Origin: an uncultured Lachnospiraceae bacterium
GTDB taxonomy: Bacteria; Bacillota; Clostridia; Lachnospirales; Lachnospiraceae
Assembly (NCBI GenBank): GCA_910577825.1
Contig: CAJTOK010000011.1
Location: 1 to 64,000, forward strand
Length of the DNA stretch: 64,000 bases
Reading direction: 5' to 3'
Position 1 is the first letter of the stretch. Each line of letters starts with the position of its first letter. Positions 34,700-42,415 of the stretch are shown here, in pieces. The translations under genes and the position numbers were made by a program. Below the pieces are notes generated by a model. It had not been told where the DNA came from and searched no databases. It saw only the letters and a program-made list of their open reading frames with translations.

Positions 34700-34934
34700 A
34701 AAGGTACTTGTAACTATAGCGGCAGGTGTGGTAATTCTTAATACATTTAATGCTGCTTCTGTTAGTGCCAGTGCTGCAGTATATAATACAGATGATGGTG
34801 TGTGTATGCCATATGCAGATGAAATTGAAACAAAATGGAGATACAATAGAGGTGTTTTACAGTACCGCCGCTGGAATGTTACAAGAGGCTACTGGGTTGA
34901 CCCAGACTGGATAGATTACAAGTATAAAGGATAA
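34686..34934 (+). CDS. Secreted Trp/Arg-rich small peptide precursor
   Basis: 82 residues. ATG 34686 follows GAGGAAAG inside the M56 gene. An N-terminal signal peptide (VLVTIAAGVVILNTFNAASVSASA) is followed by an acidic linker and an aromatic, basic C-terminus (KWRYNRGVLQYRRWN, RGYWVDPDW). There is no GG-leader, Cys pattern or lanthipeptide motif. Similar small secreted peptides seem to occur next to BlaI/M56 pairs in Clostridia; the function (signal, bacteriocin-like or wall-binding) is unknown. Confidence 0.7.
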   Translation: MRKIKKVLVTIAAGVVILNTFNAASVSASAAVYNTDDGVCMPYADEIETKWRYNRGVLQYRRWNVTRGYWVDPDWIDYKYKG

Positions 34935-35016
34935 ATATAAGTAATTATGCAGCCAGTCCAGGGAAATATGTATTTTAGATGGCAGGATATAAGGAAAAAG
35001 GGGAGTGGTAACAGGC

Positions 35017-35355
35017 TTGGATGATATAACTATATTATTAAAGGATAATGGTAAGGATGTATATGTAAAAGCAGATGATATCCATTATATAGAAAGCCAG
35101 AATAATAAACTGGTTTTTGCAATGGATGGCAAAAAGATAATTAATAAAGGGACAATTAAGAGTATGCTGGAAAGCTTAAAAGACCAGCAGCAGTTCTGCC
35201 ATATACATAGAAGTTATATAGTTAATCTCGCCCATATAAGGGAACGGGATGAAAATGACCTTCTTATGCCAGATGGCCAGAAAATCCCTGTCAGCAGACA
35301 TAGATTAACAAATTTTAAAAAACAGTATGCAAATTATTTAAAAAACTCATTATGA
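35017..35355 (+). CDS. Stand-alone LytTR DNA-binding protein, module copy 1
   Basis: About 112 residues with only a LytTR domain (DDIHYIESQNNKLVFAMDG, FCHIHRSYIVNLAHI, KIPVSRHRLTNFK) and no receiver. The start is taken as TTG 35017, 11 bases after GGGGAG, because the homologous copy 2 begins with ATG at the same place; a GTG at 35005 is too close to the ribosome site. It binds DNA and could control the ABC exporter genes downstream, but no target was identified. Confidence 0.75.
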   Translation: MDDITILLKDNGKDVYVKADDIHYIESQNNKLVFAMDGKKIINKGTIKSMLESLKDQQQFCHIHRSYIVNLAHIRERDENDLLMPDGQKIPVSRHRLTNFKKQYANYLKNSL

Positions 35356-35476
35356 TGTATGTAATGTTGCATGGTTTATTTCTATTTTTAAATTTTTAAA
35401 AGATGGTTTATGGAATATGGTAAAATAAGTAAAATGGTAAAGTAAGTAAAATTTCAAAAGCTACGGGAATAGCGGT

Positions 35477-35525
35477 AAAGGTGTAAAGCCAAAGCAAGTT
35501 ATAACAGGTTTTACACCTTTTTATT
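35477..35525 (+). terminator. Terminator after module copy 1
   Basis: AAAGGTGTAAA (35477-35487) pairs with TTTACACCTTT (35510-35520), then T-rich. From here to 35700 there is no convincing gene, only A/T-rich DNA with short broken frames. Confidence 0.75.
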
Positions 35526-35691
35526 ATGGTTTTATTAAATATTAAATATAAAACTAGCCTATATCATTAAAGATGTGTTATAAGGAATATTTGGAATAGC
35601 TATGGTCTTTTTAGTTGCTAACATGCCAGATGAAAAGCAGGATTGTATAATTATATTTTTATCATAAATTAATATGATAAATTTTCTTGAT

Positions 35692-35700
35692 AATTTGATA
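35692..35700 (+). repeat. Target-site duplication (left) of ISLre2
   Basis: AATTTGATA, repeated exactly at 37405-37413 on the other side of the element. Confidence 0.85.
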
Positions 35701-37404
35701 GATAGTGTAACTTTACTTGGGGAATTTTTAGAAAAAAATGGAAAAGAGACACTTCTTTGTAGTATAATATAATCACCGAAAAAATACAAAGAAAGAAGGT
35801 GTCCCTATGAATAACAGTATACAGTATTTTTTGGAAAATGGAATACCTAAATTAGAAAAAACTAAAAAAGATTTTTTTACAAATCCAATGTGTTTTGATG
35901 AATATATAGAAAATGTGAAAAAAATAGTATTAGATTTTGGATGCCATATAATTACTGAAGCACTGGAAGAATGCAATATGTTACTGGAAGAAAGCATGAA
36001 AAGGGTTATACACTGGCATGTTAAAGACCGCAGCCAGAAAAATATAATGTCACCTGTGGGCCTGCTGTGTTTTACACGGACAAGATTTAAAAACAAGGAA
36101 ACAAAAGAAACAGCATACCTTCTTGACAGGGTCATTGGGCTTGGTGCACATGCCCGTATGATTGATGGGGTAAAAGCAGCCATCCTTGAAGAAGCAGTAC
36201 AGACAAGTTATGAAAAAGCTGGCAGGGAAGCCTGCCCAGGGGAATGTGTGTCCAGGGAAACAGTAATGCGCCATGTACGTGGGATGGAAATACCAGTAAA
36301 AAGCCAGGAAGAGCCTGACAGGAAAAGAAAAGCCAGGGAACTGTATGTTGAAGCAGATGAGGACCATGCTGCTCTGCAGTTCCATAAGAAAAAGGGGGAT
36401 ATAAAACGTTTTAAGGGGCATGCGGATAATAACCAGGTTGTGAAGCTTGTGTACGTACATGAGGGGTATACAGACAGTGCCATGAAGAGGAAAGAATTAA
36501 AAAATGCAGTATATTTTGGCGGGCTTTACCGTGGTAAAGATAATGGAAAACTCTGGAATGAGGTAAAAACATATATAGGGAAACAGTATGCAGCAGAAGA
36601 AATGGAAAAAATTTATTTCCAGTCTGATGGTGGTGCATGGATGAAGAAAGGCCTGGAAACACTGGGGGCAGAGTTTGTACTGGATGGGTTCCATATACAG
36701 AAATACATAAGGAGGATGGCACGCCTGGCAGGGGACACGGAGGAAAAAAGGGAAGAAAACAGGAAAAAAATACAGGGATGGATTGAAAAAGGCAGCCGCA
36801 AAGAACTGGAAGGATGGGCTGTACAGATAAAAACCGGCATGAAAGAAAAAGACCAGAAAAAACTGGAAGAAAGTTTAAAATATATAAAAAACAACTGGCA
36901 GGGGATAAGAAGACGTGTAAAAAATAAAGAAAGCATAAATGGAAGCAGCACAGAAAGCCATATAAGCCATGTGCTTTCTTCACGTTTAAGTTCCAGGCCA
37001 AAGGGATGGTGCAGGGAAGGGCTGGATAAAATGGCACAGTTAAGGGTTTACTGGAAAAATGGTGGCAGCCTGCTGGAGCTTGTAAAATACCAGAAAGAGG
37101 AAAAAATTACAGAAAAAACAGAAGAAAAAAAATATTTCAGTGCAACAGAAATGGTTACATGGGAGAAAAAACACAGGAAAACAAATGGGAAATATATAGA
37201 AGCATTACGTGCAAGCATAAGCAGCCAGATATCTGCAAAAGTATTTTTTAATGCATCCATTGCTGGATTGTGTTAAAACAAAAAATAATATTTTGTCTGT
37301 TGGAAATGATTATTTAATATTATGCCATAAGTTTATATATTAATGTATCAAAAAATGCTAAAACACATATACCCTGTCATATACCCAAGTAAAGTTACAC
37401 TATC
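35701..37404 (+). mobile_element. ISLre2-family insertion sequence, complete
   Basis: 1704 bases. Terminal inverted repeats of 21 bases are exact complements: 35701-35721 (GATAGTGTAACTTTACTTGG plus G) and 37384-37404. The flanks carry a perfect 9-base direct repeat AATTTGATA (35692-35700 and 37405-37413). One intact transposase gene fills the element. Intact ends, repeat and gene indicate recent insertion. It sits 12 bases upstream of the -35 box of the second BlaI module. Confidence 0.92.
35807..37276 (+). CDS. ISLre2 family transposase (UPF0236)
   Basis: 489 residues, the family's full length. MNNSIQYFLENGIPKLEKT start, VSRETVMRHVR, LYVEADEDHAALQF, KLVYVHEGY, IYFQSDGGAWMKKGLE and FVLDGFHIQKYIRR contain the acidic residues of the catalytic core typical of UPF0236. 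SHVLSSRLSSRPKGWCREGLDKMAQLR lies near the C-terminus. The family cuts and pastes with 8-9 base target repeats, as seen here. AAAGAAGG precedes the ATG. Confidence 0.93.
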   Translation: MNNSIQYFLENGIPKLEKTKKDFFTNPMCFDEYIENVKKIVLDFGCHIITEALEECNMLLEESMKRVIHWHVKDRSQKNIMSPVGLLCFTRTRFKNKETKETAYLLDRVIGLGAHARMIDGVKAAILEEAVQTSYEKAGREACPGECVSRETVMRHVRGMEIPVKSQEEPDRKRKARELYVEADEDHAALQFHKKKGDIKRFKGHADNNQVVKLVYVHEGYTDSAMKRKELKNAVYFGGLYRGKDNGKLWNEVKTYIGKQYAAEEMEKIYFQSDGGAWMKKGLETLGAEFVLDGFHIQKYIRRMARLAGDTEEKREENRKKIQGWIEKGSRKELEGWAVQIKTGMKEKDQKKLEESLKYIKNNWQGIRRRVKNKESINGSSTESHISHVLSSRLSSRPKGWCREGLDKMAQLRVYWKNGGSLLELVKYQKEEKITEKTEEKKYFSATEMVTWEKKHRKTNGKYIEALRASISSQISAKVFFNASIAGLC

Positions 37405-37444
37405 AATTTGATACCTTGACATTGATATAAATATATACTATTAT
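37405..37444 (+). promoter_or_regulatory. ISLre2 right target repeat and promoter of second BlaI module
   Basis: AATTTGATA (37405-37413) is the right copy of the target repeat. TTGACA (37416-37421), 17 bases, TATTAT (37439-37444) form a promoter nearly identical to that of module copy 1. The insertion removed everything upstream of the -35 box from its original neighbourhood. Confidence 0.65.
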
Positions 37445-37483
37445 ATCTTATACAGCAAATATTAGAAAGGTATGGCTAATTTT

Positions 37484-37897
37484 ATGAAAAACAGTAAATT
37501 AATGACGCAGAAAGAAGAAATTGTAATGGATATTTTCTGGACACAAAAAAAACCGCTGACAATAACAGAATTAGCAGGTTTTTTTTATAAAGAAAAACTG
37601 AAACAGGTTACTCTTTTTAGAATTGCAAACAGTTTACTGGACAAAGGATATCTTGAAATATATGGGTTTGAAAGGAATAATACCCAATATGCAAGAAAAT
37701 TTGTACCAGCTCTTACAAAAGAGGAGTATGCGGCAGTTCTTTTGTCGGAACATGGTATAAAAAGCACATCTTTAGTAAAAATTGCTTTATCAATGCTTGG
37801 TTATGGAAAGAGGAAAGAAATTAACCAGGATGAGAAAGACAAGCTAATCGAAGAACTTGAGAGTATAATAGCACGCATACGCAGCCAGGATGAATAA
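37484..37897 (+). CDS. BlaI/MecI-family repressor, module copy 2
   Basis: 137 residues, clearly paralogous to the repressor at 33102 along its whole length (MKNSKLMTQ start, same KEEYAAVLLSEHGIKS helix, ending RIRSQDE). I prefer ATG 37484 by homology; an in-frame ATG at 37472 lies four codons earlier. Unlike copy 1 it is not followed by an M56 gene: three bases on, a short residual frame (37900-37953) leads straight into LytTR copy 2. The protease and peptide genes appear to have been lost. Confidence 0.85.
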   Translation: MKNSKLMTQKEEIVMDIFWTQKKPLTITELAGFFYKEKLKQVTLFRIANSLLDKGYLEIYGFERNNTQYARKFVPALTKEEYAAVLLSEHGIKSTSLVKIALSMLGYGKRKEINQDEKDKLIEELESIIARIRSQDE

Positions 37898-37953
37898 ATA
37901 TGCTGTTTTGTGGAGAAACAGCCAGAGTACAGGGAAAAGGAGTGGTAACAGGT

Positions 37954-38283
37954 ATGGAAAGCACAACTATATTATTAAAGGATAATGGCAAAGATTTATA
38001 TGTAACAGGGGATGATATCTACTATATAGAGAACCAGCATAATAATCTGGTTTTTACATTAAAGGACAGGAAGGTAAGTAATAAAGGCACTATTAAAAAT
38101 ATAATGGAAAGTTTGAATGGCCAGTTCTGTCATATACATAGAAGTTATATAGTTAATCTTTCCCATATAAAAGGACGGGATAAAAATGACCTTCTTATGC
38201 CAGATGGCCAGAAAATCCCTATTAGTAAATACAGGTTACAGCATTTTAATGAACAGTATAGAAAATACTGGGGAAATTTATAA
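37954..38283 (+). CDS. Stand-alone LytTR DNA-binding protein, module copy 2
   Basis: 109 residues, paralogue of the LytTR protein at 35017 (TILLKDNGKDLYV, FCHIHRSYIVNLSHI, LLMPDGQKIPIS). ATG 37954 follows AAAAGGAG at 11 bases. No receiver or membrane segment. The leader between BlaI-2 and this gene still aligns with the leader of LytTR-1 (CAGCCAG...AGGGAAA...GGAGTGGTAACAGG), showing that the M56 and peptide genes were deleted between them. Confidence 0.75.
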   Translation: MESTTILLKDNGKDLYVTGDDIYYIENQHNNLVFTLKDRKVSNKGTIKNIMESLNGQFCHIHRSYIVNLSHIKGRDKNDLLMPDGQKIPISKYRLQHFNEQYRKYWGNL

Positions 38284-38625
38284 TAATATACGTAATATTA
38301 CATAGTACATTATATATGTTAAATAGCAGGAAAATAACATTTTTAATGCCATAATTTACATTTTTACTATAAAAAATAACTATTTATACCCCTACATTGT
38401 CCATTTGTACTAACATACTTGAAAATAATACTATAATATATTATATAAAATATACAGATTGCCAGTAGAATTATATGGCAAATCTGTATATGCTGACATG
38501 TATTTTATAATAGGAAAGGGGGAATACAGGTGAAAAAAACAGGTGGTACTGGATAAAGGAAAAGACCAGCTAAAAACATTTAAGACACCCAAAATAGTAC
38601 AAAACCAGAAAGTGGGGGATTAAAA
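38284..38625 (+). promoter_or_regulatory. Intergenic region, probable promoter of the lipoprotein/ABC genes
   Basis: 342 bases without a clear gene, very A/T-rich. Candidate promoter TTGAAA (38419-38424), 17 bases, TATATA (38442-38447); another TATAAT at 38506-38511 lacks a good -35. A short frame starting GTG 38530 behind AAAGGGGG is only a few codons long. LytTR or BlaI targets could lie here; none was identified. Confidence 0.35.
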
Positions 38626-38730
38626 ATGGGAGCAAAAAGAAAAATTAGTAAAACGGCAATAGCTATGACACTGGCAGTATCAGCAATAGCAGGAACATTC
38701 GCAACCAAATTATACAACAGTAGAAGGTAA
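38626..38730 (+). pseudogene. Truncated or frameshifted secreted peptide precursor
   Basis: 34 residues consisting almost only of a signal peptide (ISKTAIAMTLAVSAIAGTFA) behind a GGGGGAT ribosome site. A one-base shift after TFA would continue with QPNYTTVEGKWIPAQ and then stop, a more peptide-like ending. It is possibly a decayed relative of the peptide at 34686. Low certainty. Confidence 0.4.
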
Positions 38731-38775
38731 ATGGATACCTGCACAATAATATTATATATAGTGGGAGAAATGTCT

Positions 38776-38955
38776 ATGAAAACCGCCAGAAGTTTAATTA
38801 TACCTGTTTGTTGTTTATGCTTGTTATCTTTATTATTTATTAGTGGCTGCCAGATGAAGAAGCAGACTGAAATAAACAATGAAGAAGCAGGGAGCAGCGG
38901 AGATGCACCGGGAATATTTAAGGGTGGTGGAAGTAATGTTTTTAAATACGTTTAA
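38776..38955 (+). CDS. Small lipoprotein (59 aa)
   Basis: Signal peptide with lipobox ISGC (Cys at about 25) followed by a short hydrophilic tail with EEAGSSGDAPG. It overlaps the next permease gene by 20 bases, which implies coupling. It may be a shortened relic of a longer lipoprotein or a genuine small accessory of the ABC exporter. The ATG at 38731 is too far upstream of the signal peptide. Confidence 0.5.
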   Translation: MKTARSLIIPVCCLCLLSLLFISGCQMKKQTEINNEEAGSSGDAPGIFKGGGSNVFKYV

Positions 38956-39733
38956 AGCTGATATTATAAGATGTTTTAATTTAAAAAGGATTATATTTAT
39001 TTTACTTGCATTTATAGCTGTTTTACTGGGAGGGCAGGCACAATATATACAAATCTGTTCAGAGTTAAGTTATGAAAAAAGAAAGGGTATAATTGAGATT
39101 TTAGGTAATGCGTTGTTATTTGACAAATTTAAAATAGTGCTGGTAGTTTTACTTGCAGCATTGCATACAAACAGTTTCTGCAAAGATGATAATACACATT
39201 ATCTTAGAATGATATTAAACAGGACTAATATTGTATATTATACGTGGGCAAGGTTTTTAACAAATATGGCAGTTGTCATTATTTTAAGTGTACTGGGGTT
39301 TATATTATCTGCGGTTGTGCTTTTTCCGTTTTTCCCAATAATTTCCTTATTCCAGGATTATGATTGTTATTATAAGGAACTGGCTTTAAATTATCACTTT
39401 TTATACATAATTTTTATGGGATTCCAGTTTGGAATAGTAGTAGCAGCATTTAGCAGTATAGGGCTGGCTTTTTCCACATTCCAGCCAAATGCTTTTGTAA
39501 GCATAGGGATAGCAGGGCTGGTCTTTTTCCTGTCAGCTTCTTATATACCGCCAGAATCTGTCTTTGATGTCCTGCCTTTGGTATCCATGACACCATCATT
39601 TATAAAATCAGATGATGCTTCCCGGATACTTAATTTATCGTGGAGCATATTTTACCCGGTGTTAGTTATAATGGCCAGCGGGTATATTTTTTACCGCCGG
39701 CTGGACTGGAGGGCTGGTAATGGAAACATTTAA
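38936..39733 (+). CDS. ABC-2 type membrane permease, subunit 1
   Basis: 265 residues with about six membrane helices: FILLAFIAVLLGG near the start, then NMAVVIILSVLGFILSAVVL, FGIVVAAFSSIGLAF, IGIAGLVFFLSA and YPVLVIMASGYIFY. A soluble loop follows helix 1. The fold is typical of ABC-2 permeases used for peptide export or immunity. ATG 38936 follows GGTGGAAG. It overlaps the second permease gene (ATG 39719) by 15 bases. Confidence 0.75.
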   Translation: MFLNTFKADIIRCFNLKRIIFILLAFIAVLLGGQAQYIQICSELSYEKRKGIIEILGNALLFDKFKIVLVVLLAALHTNSFCKDDNTHYLRMILNRTNIVYYTWARFLTNMAVVIILSVLGFILSAVVLFPFFPIISLFQDYDCYYKELALNYHFLYIIFMGFQFGIVVAAFSSIGLAFSTFQPNAFVSIGIAGLVFFLSASYIPPESVFDVLPLVSMTPSFIKSDDASRILNLSWSIFYPVLVIMASGYIFYRRLDWRAGNGNI

Positions 39734-39845
39734 AAGTGCTGCTGCTTTTTCTTTCTGTAATATAAACAGGTGGAAAAAGGACTTAAGGGTATGGCTTGTG
39801 CTTTTGTTTACCCTGTTTATTATAATAGAATATTTAACCTATTGT
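39719..39845 (+). pseudogene. ABC-2 permease subunit 2, N-terminal fragment cut by IS605
   Basis: Encodes METFKSAAAFSFCNINR and the first membrane helix (VWLVLLFTLFIIIEYLTYC). The reading is broken by the IS605 element from 39846. Joining 39845 to 41620 restores the frame (TYC then QGYTIYG). Confidence 0.7.
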
Positions 39846-39966
39846 AGCAAGAAGTCCCCCACTTCTAAAGTGGTGGGATGAATTGCGTCCTGTTGTAGTT
39901 CTTGACAAATAGAAAATAATATATTACAATAAAATCAGTCGAAAAACAGGAAAGGCTGATAGACTT

Positions 39967-40383
39967 ATGGAACTAGATAACAATGCTCATTCGGTATTTT
40001 TGTTATACTATCATCTTGTACTCGTTGTGAAATATAGAAGAAAAGTATTCGATGATGAAATTTCTGACAGAGCTAAAGAAATATTTGGGTATATTTCGCC
40101 AAATTACAATATAACCTTGCAGGAATGGAATCATGATAAAGACCATGTGCATATTCTGTTCAAGGCTCACCCCAAAAGTGAAATAAGCAAATTCATAAAT
40201 GCATACAAAAGTGCAAGCAGCAGGCTTTTGAAGAAAGAATTTCCGCAAATAAGACAAAAGCTATGGAAAGAATATTTTTGGAGTCAAAGTTTTTGCTTGC
40301 TTACAACAGGCGGAGCACCTATTGAAGTAATTAAGAAATATATTGAAACACAAGGACAAGAAAACAGGCAAAAAAAGAGGTGA
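39967..40383 (+). CDS. tnpA: IS200/IS605 TnpA, Y1 HUH transposase
   Basis: 138 residues. HUH motif HVHIL (in KDHVHILFK) and the catalytic Tyr in EVIKKYIETQ. YHLVLVVKYRRKVFDDEI is the family's start. It cuts and rejoins single-stranded element ends at the subterminal hairpins. Intact. It could also mobilise the tnpA-less IStron at 466-2417 if their ends are compatible. Confidence 0.93.
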   Translation: MELDNNAHSVFLLYYHLVLVVKYRRKVFDDEISDRAKEIFGYISPNYNITLQEWNHDKDHVHILFKAHPKSEISKFINAYKSASSRLLKKEFPQIRQKLWKEYFWSQSFCLLTTGGAPIEVIKKYIETQGQENRQKKR

Positions 40384-40388
40384 AAATA

Positions 40389-41486
40389 ATGGCAAACAAA
40401 GCATATAAATTCAGAATATATCCGAACGCCGGGCAAAAGATTTTGTTTGCCAGGACATTTGGTTGCGTCAGATTTATCTATAATAAAATGCTGTCAGATA
40501 AAATTAAGTATTATGAAGAAACCAAACAAAAGCTAAACAATACTCCCGCACAATATAAGGCAGAATTTGGGTGGCTTAAAGAGGTTGACAGTCTGGCACT
40601 TGCCAACGCACAAATGAACCTGCAAAAAGCGTATAACAATTTTTTCAAAAGCCCTAAAGCCGGATTTCCGAAATTCAAATCAAAACACAAAAACAGAAAT
40701 TCGTACACTACAAATAACCAAAAGGGTTCTGTATCTATTGAGAACGGCTGTATTAAATTGCCTAAAATTGGGTTTGTAAAGTTAAAACAACATCGTCAGA
40801 TACCATCTGGTTATAAATTAAAGTCTGTTACGATAAGCCAAAATCCAAGTGGAAAATATTATGCAAGTATTCTGTTTGAGTACGAAAACCAAGTACAAGA
40901 ACAGGATTTGCATAACTTTTTAGGATTGGATTTTTCAATGCACGAACTATACAAAGACAGTAACGGCAATGAACCTGCGTATCCAGGATACTACAGAAAT
41001 GCCGAGAAAAAGCTGAAACGTGAACAACGTAAATTGTCACTTATGCAGAAAGGCTCTAAAAATCGTAATAAACAGCGTATCAGAGTAGCTAAAATGCACG
41101 AGAAAGCAGCTAATCAAAGAAAAAATTTTTTGCATAAACAGTCAAGGCAGATAGCCAATGCTTTTGATTGCGTGTGTATAGAAAATCTTGATATGAAAGC
41201 TATGGCACAATGCTTAAATTTTGGTAAGTCTGTTGCTGATAATGGCTGGGGGACATTTGTAACATTCTTGCAGTACAAACTTGAAGAATCAGGCAAAAAA
41301 CTTGTAAAAGTTGATAAATTTTTCGCAAGCAGCCAGACTTGTAGTGTTTGTGGTTACAAAAACACGGCAACTAAAAATTTTAGTATTCGTGCATGGGATT
41401 GTCCGAAGTGTGGCACTCATCACGACAGGGATATAAATGCCGCAATAAATATCAAAAATGAGGGTATGCGTATTGTAAACGTATAG
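40389..41486 (+). CDS. tnpB: TnpB RNA-guided nuclease of IS605 element
   Basis: 365 residues. ATG 40389 follows AGAGG and overlaps or abuts tnpA; the GTG at 40380 is a possible alternative. RuvC Asp in LGLDFSMHELY, Glu in VCIENLDMKAM, zinc finger CSVCGYKN...CPKCGTHHD, final Asp in DRDINAAINIK. All catalytic residues and the zinc finger are present, unlike the TnpB at 1063. The two belong to different TnpB clades. Confidence 0.93.
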   Translation: MANKAYKFRIYPNAGQKILFARTFGCVRFIYNKMLSDKIKYYEETKQKLNNTPAQYKAEFGWLKEVDSLALANAQMNLQKAYNNFFKSPKAGFPKFKSKHKNRNSYTTNNQKGSVSIENGCIKLPKIGFVKLKQHRQIPSGYKLKSVTISQNPSGKYYASILFEYENQVQEQDLHNFLGLDFSMHELYKDSNGNEPAYPGYYRNAEKKLKREQRKLSLMQKGSKNRNKQRIRVAKMHEKAANQRKNFLHKQSRQIANAFDCVCIENLDMKAMAQCLNFGKSVADNGWGTFVTFLQYKLEESGKKLVKVDKFFASSQTCSVCGYKNTATKNFSIRAWDCPKCGTHHDRDINAAINIKNEGMRIVNV

Positions 41487-41640
41487 CCAATACATAAAAA
41501 CCGTGGGACACACGGGGTTAGCCCGCTTATGCTTAGTACAATAGTACTATCGAACGAGAACCGACTGTTAGCTTTATGCTAAAGGAAGCCCTCACCTCTT
41601 TAGGTGGGGGAGGATGTCACAGGGATATACAATATATGGC
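41480..41640 (+). ncRNA. Predicted omegaRNA end of the IS605 TnpB plus guide
   Basis: 133 bases between tnpB stop and the element end hold several short hairpins (ACCGTGGGACACACGGGGT near 41501, AGTACAATAGTACT near 41536) and the right-end hairpin. The guide would be the permease sequence from about 41620. Inferred from known TnpB systems. Confidence 0.45.
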
Positions 41641-42406
41641 ATGGCAGAGGGCAAAAAAATGACTTTCTGCATGCTTCCCATACTGTTCCAGACATGTGAT
41701 ATTTCGCTGCGTGCGCCAAAAGTGCTGTGGCATACAGGCTTTATACTTTTACTGTGTGATGCCCCTTTCCTTTACCAGAATACACCATATGTAATTATGC
41801 GCAGTGGCAGGAAAAAGTGGTGGATTGGGGAATGTATGTATATTTTTGAAGTGGCTTTTATATATATGCTTTTTATAACAATAGTAAGTTCTGCTGTATC
41901 ACTTCCTGTAGCCAGTCTTGAAAATGACTGGGGAGAAGCACTTACGGATTTTTTATATGGCACGGATACCATGACAGTTGAACAGCTTCTTGGCAAATAC
42001 ATGCTTGGACTTGGTGAACCAGCCAGGGCTGTACAAATGTTATACCCTTTTGCCAGCCAGGCATATACATTTTTTACAGGGCTTGCAAGCTTTTTTATTC
42101 TTGGGCTTCTTATTTATCTTATAAACCTTATGCAGAAAAATATTTTATGGGGGCTTGGGTGCAGCTTTTGTCCTTGTATTTCTTGACCCTGTGCTGTCTT
42201 TTTCTGCAAGCAATTTAAAGAAATACTGGCTTCACGCATTTTCACCTGTATGCTGGACAAGCGTGGAGTGCATAAATATACTGGGAAGCCGCTTTTTTAT
42301 AAGTATTCCTTTTGTAACAGTAACAAGCCTTGTTGTAATAAGTATTTTAATTATTCTGATAGCATTGTTTTCAAGGAAAATTATGGTGGAGGCAAGGGAA
42401 GGGTGA
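41620..42406 (+). pseudogene. ABC-2 permease subunit 2, main part, with frameshift
   Basis: Continues the permease cut at 39845. Membrane helices include VLWHTGFILLLCDAPFL, CMYIFEVAFIYMLFITIVSSAVS and TFFTGLASFFILGLLIYLINL. At the G5 run 42149-42153 the frame shifts: removal of one G joins NILWGL to GAAFVLVFLDPVLSF and lets the protein run to 42406. The gene therefore carries two independent lesions unless the G run is a sequencing error. Confidence 0.75.
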
Positions 42407-42415
42407 AAGGTAATT

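Larger units (their letters stand above)
39846..41619 (+). mobile_element. IS200/IS605 family element with tnpA and tnpB
   Basis: About 1774 bases. Left end: AGCAAGAAGTCCCCCAC with hairpin arms CCCCCACTT/AAGTGGTGGG, then ATGAATTGCG. Right end: hairpin CCCTCACCT/AGGTGGGGG followed by AGGATGTCA(C). No target repeat or terminal inverted repeat, as expected. Ends were placed where removal restores the permease frame; one or two bases of uncertainty remain. It carries complete tnpA and tnpB, so it is probably autonomous. Confidence 0.88.

Noticed and set aside
35559..35789. 76-residue minus-strand frame left of ISLre2
   Set aside because: It crosses the IS boundary and has no ribosome site; A/T-rich chance frame.
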